From assembly GCA_014190675.1 (NCBI GenBank), contig BJGT01000023.1:1-33884 (forward strand): a stretch of DNA of 33,884 bases. Direction: 5' to 3'. Below the pieces are notes generated by a model, which worked only from the letters and a program-made list of their open reading frames with translations, did no database searches and was not told where the DNA came from. Below are positions 1 to 7,929 of the stretch, one piece after another; the stretch's first letter is position 1; the number at the start of each line of letters is the position of its first letter. The DNA is from Comamonadaceae bacterium. GTDB taxonomy: Bacteria; Pseudomonadota; Gammaproteobacteria; Burkholderiales; Burkholderiaceae_C. The translations under genes were made by a program, and so were the position numbers.

Positions 1-217
1 CAGAAGCATGCCCGACTTTAAGTTAGCGGGCACACACATAAAATTAGTTGCAAAACCTCTGGAAGAAGCTGCACCGCCCGATTTTTATGCCTCAGGTTTG
101 AACTTGGCAAGCCCAAACCCGGTTTAGGCGCAGGGTCTTGTGCCCAGACCACAACCCTGGCCTTTCGATTCAGAAAAACCCGGTATCAAAGCCGCGCTTG
201 CCACTCAAGGGCCGCTG
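1..217. other. intergenic tail after mucD, no confident gene
   Basis: No recognisable protein is encoded here. On the minus strand it is the 3' flank of mucD and the probable 5' flank of the next leftward gene; lepA commonly follows mucD in related genomes, but none of it is visible. An imperfect hairpin lies at 131-159 (arms CAGGGT/ACCCTG and TGTG/CACA, two-base bulge, no T-run). A short inverted repeat GCCCG/CGGGC lies at 10-31. A minus-strand ATG at 39-37 opens a frame running off the edge, but it lacks a ribosome binding site and resembles nothing I know. Confidence 0.6.
82..110 (-). promoter_or_regulatory. predicted sigma-70 promoter firing leftwards out of the window
   Basis: On the minus strand TTGCCA (110-105) is followed, after a 17-bp spacer, by TAAAAA (87-82). 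The -35 matches consensus at five of six positions, the -10 at four, and the spacer is optimal. Transcription would start near position 75 and run out of the window, so this probably drives the gene following mucD. It lies outside any coding region, which supports it. Confidence 0.5.
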
Positions 218-1678
218 CTAGCGCCCCGGGCGGATGACCGCGTACTGCGCCCATTCACCGCGTCTGAACAACACATTGACTGCCTTGGACTTGTCAATTT
301 TCGCCACCGCCGCTTCAAATTCTTTGACGGAATTGATCTCAACATTGGCAATTGCCACCAGCACATCACCCTCTCGCAGGCCGGCACGAGCGGCGGCCTC
401 GACCGCCGCGTCCACGCGTACGCCGCCCTTGAGTTTGAGTTCTTTTTTCTGCGCTTCGGTGAGGTCGCTGACCGACATGCCGAGCGCCTGACCGGTGCTC
501 GGCGTCTTGGCCCGCTCCTCGGGTTCATTGGCCTTGCGCGCAGGTTTGTCGGCTTCGATTTCAGCTACCGTGACGGTCAAGTCTTTGTAGCTGCCGCGAC
601 GAAACACGGTCAAGGCACTGCGGGTGCCGGGCTTGGTGGCGCCGACCATGCGAGGCAGATCACTCGACTTGTCGACTACCTTGCCCTCAAACTTGACAAT
701 GATGTCCCCAGCCTCGACACCGGCCTTGTCGGCCGGCGCACCGGGCTCCACTGCCCGCACCAGTGCCCCTTGGGCCTTGCCCAGGCCTATCGACTCGGCC
801 ACTTCTTTGGTGACCTGGTCTATCTGCACCCCAATGCGGCCCCGGGTTACCCGTCCCGAGACCCGCAGTTGCTCGCTCACACGGACCGCCTCATCCATGG
901 GAATGGCAAACGAGATACCCATTGATCCGCCCGACCGGGAATAGATCTGGCTGTTGATGCCAACCACCTCCCCGCGCATGTTGATCAGCGGACCACCAGA
1001 ATTGCCTGGATTGATCGCCACATCGGTCTGGATGAAGGGTAAATAGTCGCCTGTGTCGCGCTGCTTGGCGCTGACAATCCCGGCGGTTACCGTGTTCTCA
1101 AGACCGAAGGGCGAACCGATCGCCATCACCCATTCGCCGACCCTGAGCCGGCTGACATCCCCGACCTTGACGGCCGGCAGCCCGCTGGCTTCGATCTTGA
1201 CCAGAGCCACGTCGCTGCGCTTGTCGGCGCCTATCAGCTTGGCCTTGAACTCACGTTTGTCGGTCAGCGTGACGATCACTTCATCCGCCCCTTCGATCAC
1301 GTGCGCGTTGGTCATGATCAGGCCATCCGAACTCAGGATGAAGCCCGAGCCGACACCCCTGGGTTGCTCTTCTTCTTGCGGCTGGGGCCGGTTAGGCCGG
1401 GGCGCCTGCCGCGGGGCATTGGGCATGGGCAGGCCAAAACGCTTGAAAAATTCAAGCATCTCCTCGTCTCCACCAGAGCCTGTGCGCGCGCTGACTTTTT
1501 CAAGGGTCCGGATGTTCACCACCGAGGGGCCCACCTGCTCCACCAGGTCGGTGAAGTCAGGCAGGGTTCGGGTTTGGGCCAGACCCGGGCTGGGCAGCAC
1601 TGCTGTGACTGCTGCGGTCAGGGTCAGCGCCAGCGCCATAGCCAGCGAGTGCAAGGACTTGCGATCAATTCGAATCAT
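218..1678 (-). CDS. mucD: periplasmic serine protease/chaperone MucD (DegP/HtrA family)
   Basis: HtrA-type protease that degrades or refolds damaged periplasmic proteins. Residues 1-35 look like a Sec signal peptide ending near LAQ. A trypsin-like domain follows with triad H126 (TNAHV), D156 (RSDVAL) and S227 in GNSGG, then two PDZ domains (about 270-360 and 390-486). The 486-aa length fits DegP/MucD. I chose ATG at 1678 because GAAAGG (1690-1685) lies six bases upstream; the TTG at 1684 would sit directly against it. It is the last gene of the rpoE-rseA-rseB-mucD cluster, 33 bp after rseB, so it is probably co-transcribed with its own stress sigma factor. A proline/glutamate-rich linker (about 84-106) precedes the catalytic core. 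Family assignment is secure; the symbol follows the Pseudomonas operon. Confidence 0.95.
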   Translation of the reverse strand: MIRIDRKSLHSLAMALALTLTAAVTAVLPSPGLAQTRTLPDFTDLVEQVGPSVVNIRTLEKVSARTGSGGDEEMLEFFKRFGLPMPNAPRQAPRPNRPQPQEEEQPRGVGSGFILSSDGLIMTNAHVIEGADEVIVTLTDKREFKAKLIGADKRSDVALVKIEASGLPAVKVGDVSRLRVGEWVMAIGSPFGLENTVTAGIVSAKQRDTGDYLPFIQTDVAINPGNSGGPLINMRGEVVGINSQIYSRSGGSMGISFAIPMDEAVRVSEQLRVSGRVTRGRIGVQIDQVTKEVAESIGLGKAQGALVRAVEPGAPADKAGVEAGDIIVKFEGKVVDKSSDLPRMVGATKPGTRSALTVFRRGSYKDLTVTVAEIEADKPARKANEPEERAKTPSTGQALGMSVSDLTEAQKKELKLKGGVRVDAAVEAAARAGLREGDVLVAIANVEINSVKEFEAAVAKIDKSKAVNVLFRRGEWAQYAVIRPGR

Positions 1679-1711
1679 GGTCAACCTTTCAAGGATGGAA
1701 ACTAAAAAAAA

Positions 1712-2734
1712 TTATTTACGCTGCAGCGACTGGGCAAACGCCGCCAGGGTGTGCGGCGGCACCTCACCCACAGCAGTCAGCCACCAGTCGCCGATACGGC
1801 GGGTGAGCGTGTGGGTGGCACCCAGAGCCTGGGCCATCGGCTGGCCATGGCGGCGCGGCTCAAAAGCCTCAATGAACAGCGACACGGTGGCCAGGCCGTC
1901 TGAAAAAATCCATTGGAGGGTGCTCTCTGGCCGGGCATCAGCCGGGACGGCCGTGGGGCGCAAATAGCAGCTCACTGCCTGAAAACCAGGCACCGCCGAC
2001 TTCATGCCCCAGCCCTGGTCTGCCGCGCTGGTCTTGACCAGGTCAGTCCGCTCGACCTGGTAGCCCTCGGTATTGCCCATCATCTGCGCCAGTTTGGTCA
2101 TGCTCACGGGGGCATCGAGCTGAAGCTCAGAGAACGCCGCCTGCTCCAGGACCCGTCCGCGTGCATCGATGGTTTGCAATTTCAGGACCATGCCGGTTTT
2201 TCTCTCGGTCCAAATCTGGTAGGCAAAGCGCAATGCGTCATTCGGGCGCAGCTGAACCACGTCGGCCTCAAGGCCAGCCACACGTTCGCTGCCAGCGAAG
2301 CGGATGCCATACAACTGGCCCAAGGCCGTGCCGCCGGGATGCAATAGGTTGGGGAACTGGCCGAATGACTCACGCCGCTCGGCCACTGCCAGGCGACTGT
2401 CCGGGTACAAGGTCAGGAGCTGGTCATTCCGGCGAAAGGTCGACCTGGGTGGCCCGGTGAGGGCCTCCACCCGCTCCATTTGCAAATCGCCGTCGCAAAC
2501 ATGCCAGATCCTCGCACTCGAAATGCTGTTTCCCGCCGAAACCACAAAAGTCCCGGTGTAAGTCCGTCGCCGCGCTGCCTCGTGCATGCGCACCAGCCAC
2601 TCATGGAGGGTGCGCTCAGGAGCCAGCGAAGGCGGCGAGGCCACCGATGGCCCGCCATGGGCCTGTGTCAGCACCGCAGCGCTGAGCAAAATGCCCCCAA
2701 AGAGGCTCAGTATCTGCCTCAATATCTGCCTCAA
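1712..2734 (-). CDS. rseB: sigma-E regulatory protein RseB/MucB
   Basis: Periplasmic regulator that binds the anti-sigma factor RseA and shields it from proteolysis; in E. coli it senses mislocalised outer-membrane proteins and lipopolysaccharide. The 340-aa product has an N-terminal signal sequence (about 1-28) followed by the MucB/RseB two-domain fold, recognised from motifs such as TGTFVVS, RIWH and the SDGLATVSLFIE stretch near the C-terminus. There is no ATG near the N-terminus. The first candidate is TTG at 2734, overlapping the rseA TGA as TTGA. A second TTG at 2722 arises from a 12-bp tandem duplication, also has GAGG upstream, and would remove four residues. Overlap with rseA implies translational coupling. 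Identity is confident; the exact start is uncertain. Confidence 0.92.
   Translation of the reverse strand: MRQILRQILSLFGGILLSAAVLTQAHGGPSVASPPSLAPERTLHEWLVRMHEAARRRTYTGTFVVSAGNSISSARIWHVCDGDLQMERVEALTGPPRSTFRRNDQLLTLYPDSRLAVAERRESFGQFPNLLHPGGTALGQLYGIRFAGSERVAGLEADVVQLRPNDALRFAYQIWTERKTGMVLKLQTIDARGRVLEQAAFSELQLDAPVSMTKLAQMMGNTEGYQVERTDLVKTSAADQGWGMKSAVPGFQAVSCYLRPTAVPADARPESTLQWIFSDGLATVSLFIEAFEPRRHGQPMAQALGATHTLTRRIGDWWLTAVGEVPPHTLAAFAQSLQRK
2711..2734. repeat. 12-bp perfect tandem duplication across the rseB start
   Basis: TATCTGCCTCAA occurs twice head to tail (2711-2722 and 2723-2734). Read on the minus strand each copy begins with TTGAGG, so the duplication copies both a possible TTG start codon and a GAGG that can serve as ribosome binding site for the next copy. 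The rseB protein consequently starts with a repeated RQIL motif. Confidence 0.95.
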
Positions 2735-3324
2735 GGTGCCTTGCCCTCAAAGGTGGCGCTACGCAAAAACCCGGCCGGGCCTTGTAAGGCTGAGGCCCCG
2801 CCAAATTGTTTGTGGGCAGCCAACAAGGCGTCCAATTGGGCATCTCGAATCATGCCCGGCGGCTCGGCGCCGAGGGACTGTGCTGCCGCAAACGGCGCTG
2901 ACGCCGGTCCGCCTTGAGGCACTGCCGGAACACCCTGGGCCAGCGTGCCCGCGCCAAACTGCTCCTGCCAACCAGGCACCTGCCAGGCCGCCAAAGAGAC
3001 GAATACCAAACCAGCCAAGCCGGCCACCATGCGCCAAAGAAACTGCCTGTCGTTAGCGGCCGGCGGCCTGTGTGCTGGCAGCGACTCACGCTGGATTTGG
3101 TCGCGCAAGCGCTGCAGAAAAGCATCCTCAGCCCGGGGCGCTAGCGCCCTGCCGCCGCGCAAGAGATCACCCAGCACATGGTAGGTCTGCCATTGCTGGC
3201 GCCCCTGCTCACTCTGGCTCAGCCAATCCAAGGCCTGGGTCAGCTCCGGACCTTGGAGTTGTCCGTCGGCCAAGGCTGATACCAGTTCGGCCATTGCTTC
3301 GTCAGTTTGCGGCAGGGTTTGCAT
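2731..3324 (-). CDS. rseA: anti-sigma-E factor RseA/MucA
   Basis: Single-pass inner-membrane anti-sigma factor that holds RpoE inactive until cleaved by DegS/RseP-type proteases. The 197-aa protein has an N-terminal anti-sigma domain (about 1-75, with the LSALADGQL and WQTYHVLGDLLRG motifs typical of RseA), a transmembrane segment at about 97-114, and a periplasmic C-terminal region rich in Gly, Ala and Pro. The ATG at 3324 lies six bases after the rpoE stop, and its TGA overlaps the TTG start of rseB. Position between rpoE and rseB agrees with the assignment. The periplasmic part is poorly conserved in the family, so cleavage sites cannot be placed. Confidence 0.92.
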   Translation of the reverse strand: MQTLPQTDEAMAELVSALADGQLQGPELTQALDWLSQSEQGRQQWQTYHVLGDLLRGGRALAPRAEDAFLQRLRDQIQRESLPAHRPPAANDRQFLWRMVAGLAGLVFVSLAAWQVPGWQEQFGAGTLAQGVPAVPQGGPASAPFAAAQSLGAEPPGMIRDAQLDALLAAHKQFGGASALQGPAGFLRSATFEGKAP

Positions 3325-3330
3325 GGCGTT

Positions 3331-3960
3331 TTACCAGCGCTTTCCAGTTTGTTTGTTCAGCATGGGCTTCAATCTGGCTGAGATAATCTCGCGTGCCCGA
3401 AAAATTCGGGACCTCACGGTTCCCAGGGGGCAATCCATCAACATGGCTATTTCTTCATAACTCAAACCCTCGATCTCCCTGAGGCTTAAGGCCTGCTGCA
3501 AATCGTCCGGCAGGGCTTGCAGGCCGGCATTCACGGCTTGAGCCAACTGTTTGGCTGCCAGCAGGGTTTCCGGGGTTTCATATGAGCTTGGTTCCCCGGC
3601 AGGCCAAAAAGTTTCATCGCCATCGTCCGCAGGCCCAAAAAATTTGTCAGAAAGACTGGGTTGGCGCTTGAATTCAAGCGGGAACTTCTTTGCTGTGTTC
3701 ACGGCAATCCGGTAAAGCCAGGTATAAAACTGGGCATCGCCGCGAAATTGCGGCAGGCCACGGTAGGCTTTGATGAAAGTTTCCTGGGCAATGTCTTCAA
3801 TCAGGTCGGTTTCACGCACCATGCGACCGATCAAGCGCTGGATGCGCCGCTGGTACTTGATAACCAGCAATTCAAACGCCTTGGGGTCGCCGTCGAGCGT
3901 GCGCTGCACCAGCAGCGCATCGCTGTCGCTTGCGGGCGGGTGCAAGGGACTCTCACTCAC
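3331..3960 (-). CDS. rpoE: RNA polymerase sigma factor RpoE (AlgU/sigma-E)
   Basis: ECF sigma factor for envelope stress. Region 2 is clear (FELLVIKYQRRIQRLIGRMV, DIAQETFIKAYRGL, FYTWLYRIAVNTAKK) and region 4 carries the helix-turn-helix (LREIEGLSYEEIA, CPLGTVRSRIFRARE). I start it at GTG 3960, giving 209 aa. Homologues begin just before this SESPL stretch, and the GTG overlaps the TGA of the upstream gene as GTGA. The frame is open further upstream to 4083, but that portion is only the other frame of the preceding gene. An acidic stretch with PADDGDETFWPAGE (residues about 98-111) sits between regions 2 and 4. Translational coupling to the upstream membrane gene is likely. I found no sigma-E-like GAACTT promoter directly upstream. 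Confidence 0.96.
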   Translation of the reverse strand: MSESPLHPPASDSDALLVQRTLDGDPKAFELLVIKYQRRIQRLIGRMVRETDLIEDIAQETFIKAYRGLPQFRGDAQFYTWLYRIAVNTAKKFPLEFKRQPSLSDKFFGPADDGDETFWPAGEPSSYETPETLLAAKQLAQAVNAGLQALPDDLQQALSLREIEGLSYEEIAMLMDCPLGTVRSRIFRAREIISARLKPMLNKQTGKRW

Positions 3961-4424
3961 GAGGGCAAAACCAGGCTGTCCGAAGCAGTTTGTCCCGTCT
4001 GGACTGCAACTGCAGGTGAATACACGGCACGCCGCAGGTCCAACCAGTGCCACTGGTCCGCGCCGCGCTGGGCCCAGACCCACAGAACGCGCCCAGGCCC
4101 ATCACGCAGGCTCAGCAGCATGCCAAACTGAACATCGACATGGGGCCGCAAAATACCAGTCCGAGCGCGCGCCGGACCCAGCCAGTGCCAGAGCGATCCG
4201 TCCCAAACCAAGACCCCAGACGGCCAACGCCACCACTGCCGCCAAGCCAGTGCCACTGCAGGCACAAACAGCAGCACAAACAAGCCCTGACGCCAACCCG
4301 GGGTGTCAAGCGACAGTGTCCAAAGAATGAAAGCTAGCAGCCCCAGCCCAGACAGGCCCAGCAGCAGCAAGCCGTGCCAGCGACTGCGTCCCACGGGATA
4401 GCGGACCGCTGGCGCCGAGTGCAT
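3957..4424 (-). CDS. small tryptophan-rich membrane protein, YgfX/CptA-like
   Basis: A 155-aa protein with two predicted transmembrane helices (about 17-37 and 46-62), then a Trp-rich segment (WRQWWRWP at 61-68) and a soluble C-terminal domain with repeated W and beta-strand character. This layout, two close N-terminal helices followed by a short cytoplasmic domain, resembles the YgfX/CptA family (PF07254). That is judgement from layout, not a search. Its last four bases overlap the GTG start of rpoE, and it begins 44 bp after fabF, so it probably shares a transcript with either or both. No convincing Shine-Dalgarno precedes ATG 4424. No antitoxin-like SdhE partner lies nearby, so a toxin role should not be assumed. 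It could equally be an unrelated lineage-specific membrane protein. Confidence 0.7.
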   Translation of the reverse strand: MHSAPAVRYPVGRSRWHGLLLLGLSGLGLLAFILWTLSLDTPGWRQGLFVLLFVPAVALAWRQWWRWPSGVLVWDGSLWHWLGPARARTGILRPHVDVQFGMLLSLRDGPGRVLWVWAQRGADQWHWLDLRRAVYSPAVAVQTGQTASDSLVLPS

Positions 4425-4468
4425 GGTGGGGCTCAGTCAGGGGGCGGGGATCAGGCCAGCCGCCTGGC

Positions 4469-5716
4469 TCAGGTCAGGCGCTTGAAAAGCAGCGAGCCGT
4501 TGGTACCACCAAAGCCAAAATTATTTTTCAGGGCAAGGTCGATGGTCATATCCCGTGCTGTGTTGGCGCAGTAGTCAAGATCGCACTCTGGGTCTTGATT
4601 GAAGATGTTGATGGTCGGCGGGCTGACCTGGTGGTGCAGGGCGAGCACCGTGAACACCGACTCGATTCCCCCGGCCCCGCCCAGCAAATGCCCGGTCATG
4701 GATTTGGTGGAGTTGACAACCAATTTTTTCGCATGGTCGCCCAGGGCCGCCTTGATGGCATTGGACTCGTTGAGGTCTCCCAGCGGGGTCGAGGTGCCGT
4801 GAGCGTTGAGGTAGTGAATAGCATCCGCGTTGACGCCTGCATTTCGTATCGCCGCCAGCATGGCCCGGCGCGGCCCGTCCATATTGGGTGCAGTCATGTG
4901 GCTGGCGTCGGCGCTCATACCGAACCCGGCGAGTTCGGCATATATTTTCGCACCGCGCGCTTTGGCATGCTCAAACTCTTCAAGCACCATGACGCCCGCG
5001 CCCTCGCCCAAAACAAAGCCATCACGGTCGCGATCCCAGGGCCGCGATGCAGTTTGCGGGTCATCATTGCGGGTGCTCAGGGCGCGCATGGCGGCAAAGC
5101 CGCCAACACCCAAGGGGGAGACCGTGGACTCAGCCCCGCCGGCGAGCATCACATCAGCGTCGCCGTATTCAATCATGCGACCGGCCTGGCCGATACAGTG
5201 CAAACCAGTGGTGCAGGCAGTCACCACTGAGATATTGGGGCCCCTAAAGCCAAAACGTATGGACACCTGACCGGCCACCATGTTAACGATGGTAGACGGC
5301 ACAAAAAAAGGCGAAATACGCCGCGCGCCCCGCTGCATGAACTCGCTGTGCACCTCTTCAATCATGGGCAGGCCGCCGATGCCGGAACCCAGCACGCAGC
5401 CAATGCGGTTGGCGAGTTCTTCGTCCAGCGCCGCCCCAATGGGCAGGCCTGCATCGGCTACAGCCTGGCTGGCAGCAGCAATACCGAAGTGAATGAAGGT
5501 GTCCATGCTGCGTGCTTCTTTGGCACTCATGTAGGACTCCAAATCAAAGCCCTTGACCTCACCGGCAATTTTGCAGGCAAAGGTCGAGGCATCAAATTTG
5601 GTGATTGGTCCAATCCCAGACTTGCCCGCGAGCAGCGCGTCCCATGCCTCGGACACCGTGTTCCCCACGGGGCTGACGCAACCCAAGCCGGTGATCACTA
5701 CGCGACGACGTGTCAT
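4469..5716 (-). CDS. fabF: 3-oxoacyl-[ACP] synthase II (KAS II) FabF
   Basis: Condensing enzyme that elongates acyl-ACP with malonyl-ACP and is important for unsaturated fatty acid and temperature control. The thiolase-fold protein has the KAS triad C168 (VTACTTG), H306 (NAHGTST) and H343 ([12 protein letters not shown]), and a C-terminal FGFGGTNG loop. I start at ATG 5716, matching the usual [12 protein letters not shown] beginning (415 aa). A TTG at 5728 would add four residues, but neither start has a good ribosome binding site. It lies 109 bp downstream of acpP and is the last fatty acid gene of the block. The acpP-fabF gap contains a 10-bp-period repeat and a small hairpin, so separate control of fabF is possible. 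Confidence 0.97.
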   Translation of the reverse strand: MTRRRVVITGLGCVSPVGNTVSEAWDALLAGKSGIGPITKFDASTFACKIAGEVKGFDLESYMSAKEARSMDTFIHFGIAAASQAVADAGLPIGAALDEELANRIGCVLGSGIGGLPMIEEVHSEFMQRGARRISPFFVPSTIVNMVAGQVSIRFGFRGPNISVVTACTTGLHCIGQAGRMIEYGDADVMLAGGAESTVSPLGVGGFAAMRALSTRNDDPQTASRPWDRDRDGFVLGEGAGVMVLEEFEHAKARGAKIYAELAGFGMSADASHMTAPNMDGPRRAMLAAIRNAGVNADAIHYLNAHGTSTPLGDLNESNAIKAALGDHAKKLVVNSTKSMTGHLLGGAGGIESVFTVLALHHQVSPPTINIFNQDPECDLDYCANTARDMTIDLALKNNFGFGGTNGSLLFKRLT

Positions 5717-5740
5717 GTCAATATGCAATCAGGTTTATAG

Positions 5741-5770
5741 CTGCCGGGTGCTGTCGGTTGCTGCCGGGTT
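5741..5770. repeat. three 10-bp tandem units upstream of fabF
   Basis: Three consecutive 10-mers, CTGCCGGGTG (5741), CTGTCGGTTG (5751) and CTGCCGGGTT (5761), lie 24 bp upstream of the fabF ATG. The unit length equals about one helical turn. The last unit overlaps a small hairpin CGGGT-TTT-ACCCG at 5765-5777. No known operator is recognised. Confidence 0.75.
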
Positions 5771-5825
5771 TTACCCGCCACAAACCCCAGGATTGGCAAA
5801 GCACCCAGCCACGCAGCCCAGCGTC

Positions 5826-6125
<300 letters not shown>

Positions 6126-6176
6126 GCCGGCCATCCGGCAAAGGAGTGAAACGATTTTTTTGTGCTGCATTCAGCC

Positions 6177-6923
6177 TCACATGAACATGCCACCATTCAC
6201 GTGCAATTCTTGGCCCGTAACATAGGCAGCCTGAGGCGATGCCAGGTAGGCCACGGCGTGGGCAATATCAGCCGGTCGGCCCAGGTGGCCCAGGGGTATC
6301 TGTCGCAGCAGGGCCTGGTGCTGCTCTGCGGGCAGACCCGCCGTCATGTCAGTCTCAATAAAACCGGGGGCGACGCAATTCACCGTGATGTTGCGCGAAC
6401 CGAGTTCTCGCGCCAGGGCCCGGGTCATGCCGGCAACGCCGGCCTTGGCAGCAGCATAGTTGGCCTGCCCGGCATTGCCCCAGGCGCCCACCACCGAGGT
6501 GATGTTGATGATGCGCCCATAGCGCTGCTTCATCATGCTGCGCATGACGGCTCGGCTCATGCGAAAGACAGCCCTGAGGTTGGTGTCAAGCACATCGTCC
6601 CATTCCTCGTCTTTCATGCGCATCGCCAAGTTATCTCGGGTGATGCCGGCGTTGTTGACCAGCACCTGCAGTGCGCCGTGCGATTGGATCAACTCGGCAA
6701 TCAGCGCATCAACCCCTGGCGCGTCGCGAACATCGAGAACGCGCCCCTGGCAGCCGGAAAAGCCCGACAGGGCCTCGCTGATTCGGCTCGCTCCATCGGG
6801 GGTGGTGGCAGTGCCAACAACCAGCAGACCACGGCCTGCCAATTCGAGTGCAATCGCCGCACCAATGCCTCGGGAGGCTCCGGTAACCAGGGCCAGTTGA
6901 CCAGCGAATTCAGTGTGGCTCAT
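6177..6923 (-). CDS. fabG: 3-oxoacyl-[ACP] reductase FabG
   Basis: NADPH-dependent short-chain dehydrogenase that reduces beta-ketoacyl-ACP in the elongation cycle. The 248-aa Rossmann protein shows the cofactor loop TGASRGIG (14-21), NNAG (90-93), and the catalytic set N115, S143, Y156 and K160 (YAAAK). The C-terminal VTGQELHVNGGM is typical of FabG. Its ATG overlaps the fabD TGA as ATGA, so the two are translationally coupled. The N-terminal half is slightly more divergent than usual (VVGTATTPDGASRISEAL), but every catalytic residue is intact. Confidence 0.97.
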   Translation of the reverse strand: MSHTEFAGQLALVTGASRGIGAAIALELAGRGLLVVGTATTPDGASRISEALSGFSGCQGRVLDVRDAPGVDALIAELIQSHGALQVLVNNAGITRDNLAMRMKDEEWDDVLDTNLRAVFRMSRAVMRSMMKQRYGRIINITSVVGAWGNAGQANYAAAKAGVAGMTRALARELGSRNITVNCVAPGFIETDMTAGLPAEQHQALLRQIPLGHLGRPADIAHAVAYLASPQAAYVTGQELHVNGGMFM

Positions 6924-7870
6924 GCCAATGCCGCTCTGACATCGGCCAAGGTGCCGGGGTCACACATGGCGTAGCCAGTGAGCGTTGGGTCAATACGTTT
7001 GACCAGGCCAGCCAGCACCTTGCCGGGACCGCACTCGACCAGGCTGCTCAGGCCAAGGGCTTTGATGGCCAGCACGCATTCGACCCAGCGCACCGGCCCG
7101 AAGGCCTGACGTACCAGCGCATCACGGATCTGTGCGGGATCGGTCTGCACCACCACATCAATATTGTTGATCAGCGGGATTTGTGGTGGTCGAAGGTCCA
7201 GTGTGGCGAGTCGCTCGCGCAGGCGCTCGGCTGCCGGGCGCATCAAGCGGGAATGGAACGGGGCCGACACCGGCAGGCTCAGGGCCCGTTTGGCGCCAGC
7301 GGCCTTGAGCCGCTCGCAGGCACGCTCGACCGCCGCCTTGCTGCCAGCGATCACCGTTTGTGCCGGGTCGTTGAAGTTGACCGCCTCGACCACCTCGCCG
7401 GAGCCGGCCTCGAACTCGGCTGTCGCCAAGGCACAGCCCGCTATCACGCCGCTCGCCTCCATGCCCAAAACAGCCGCCATGGCACCAGCGCCTACCGGCA
7501 CGGCGTCCTGCATGGCCTGGGCACGAAAACGCACCAGCGGCGCAGCCTCGGACAGGGTCAGCACCCCGGCGGCCACCAGCGCCGAATACTCGCCCAAGGA
7601 GTGGCCCGCCACCGCTGCCGGCGCCAGGCCGGTCTCAGCAGTCCAAACCCGGTACGCTGCGACCCCAGCCAACAACATCACCGGCTGGGTGTTGGTGGTG
7701 AGGGCGAGCATCTCTTTGGGGCCTTGGGAAATCAGGGCTGCGAGGTCCTCCCCCAGCGCCTCCGAGGCCTCTTGCACAGCCTGGTGCACCGCCGGATGAT
7801 CTCCCCAAGCGTTGAGCATACCGACAGACTGCGAACCCTGACCTGGAAAAACAAAGGCAAACGGTGTCAT
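6920..7870 (-). CDS. fabD: malonyl CoA-ACP transacylase FabD
   Basis: Transfers malonyl from CoA to ACP to supply the chain extender. The 316-aa protein begins MTPFAFVFPGQGSQ, has the nucleophile elbow GHSLGEY with S91, the malonate-binding R116 and catalytic H206 (APFHSRLM). I chose ATG 7870, where family members start. A TTG at 7888 would add six residues that do not resemble the family. No clear Shine-Dalgarno precedes it. It is 59 bp after fabH and overlaps fabG by four bases. The standard order plsX-fabH-fabD-fabG-acpP-fabF is intact. Confidence 0.97.
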   Translation of the reverse strand: MTPFAFVFPGQGSQSVGMLNAWGDHPAVHQAVQEASEALGEDLAALISQGPKEMLALTTNTQPVMLLAGVAAYRVWTAETGLAPAAVAGHSLGEYSALVAAGVLTLSEAAPLVRFRAQAMQDAVPVGAGAMAAVLGMEASGVIAGCALATAEFEAGSGEVVEAVNFNDPAQTVIAGSKAAVERACERLKAAGAKRALSLPVSAPFHSRLMRPAAERLRERLATLDLRPPQIPLINNIDVVVQTDPAQIRDALVRQAFGPVRWVECVLAIKALGLSSLVECGPGKVLAGLVKRIDPTLTGYAMCDPGTLADVRAALA

Positions 7871-7929
7871 GTTATTGCACAAAAACAAGGGTCAACAAGC
7901 AGCCAGCAAGCATGAAAAAGACCCGGCTG

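Noticed and set aside
1..39. Partial minus-strand frame beginning at ATG 39
   Set aside because: Thirteen codons with no ribosome binding site and no similarity to LepA or another expected neighbour.
3961..4083. N-terminal extension of rpoE
   Set aside because: It only re-reads the upstream membrane gene in another frame; the GTG at 3960 fits family length and overlap.
3960..4470. Sigma-E-dependent autoregulatory promoter upstream of rpoE
   Set aside because: No GAACTT-type -35 with a suitable -10 was found on the minus strand here.
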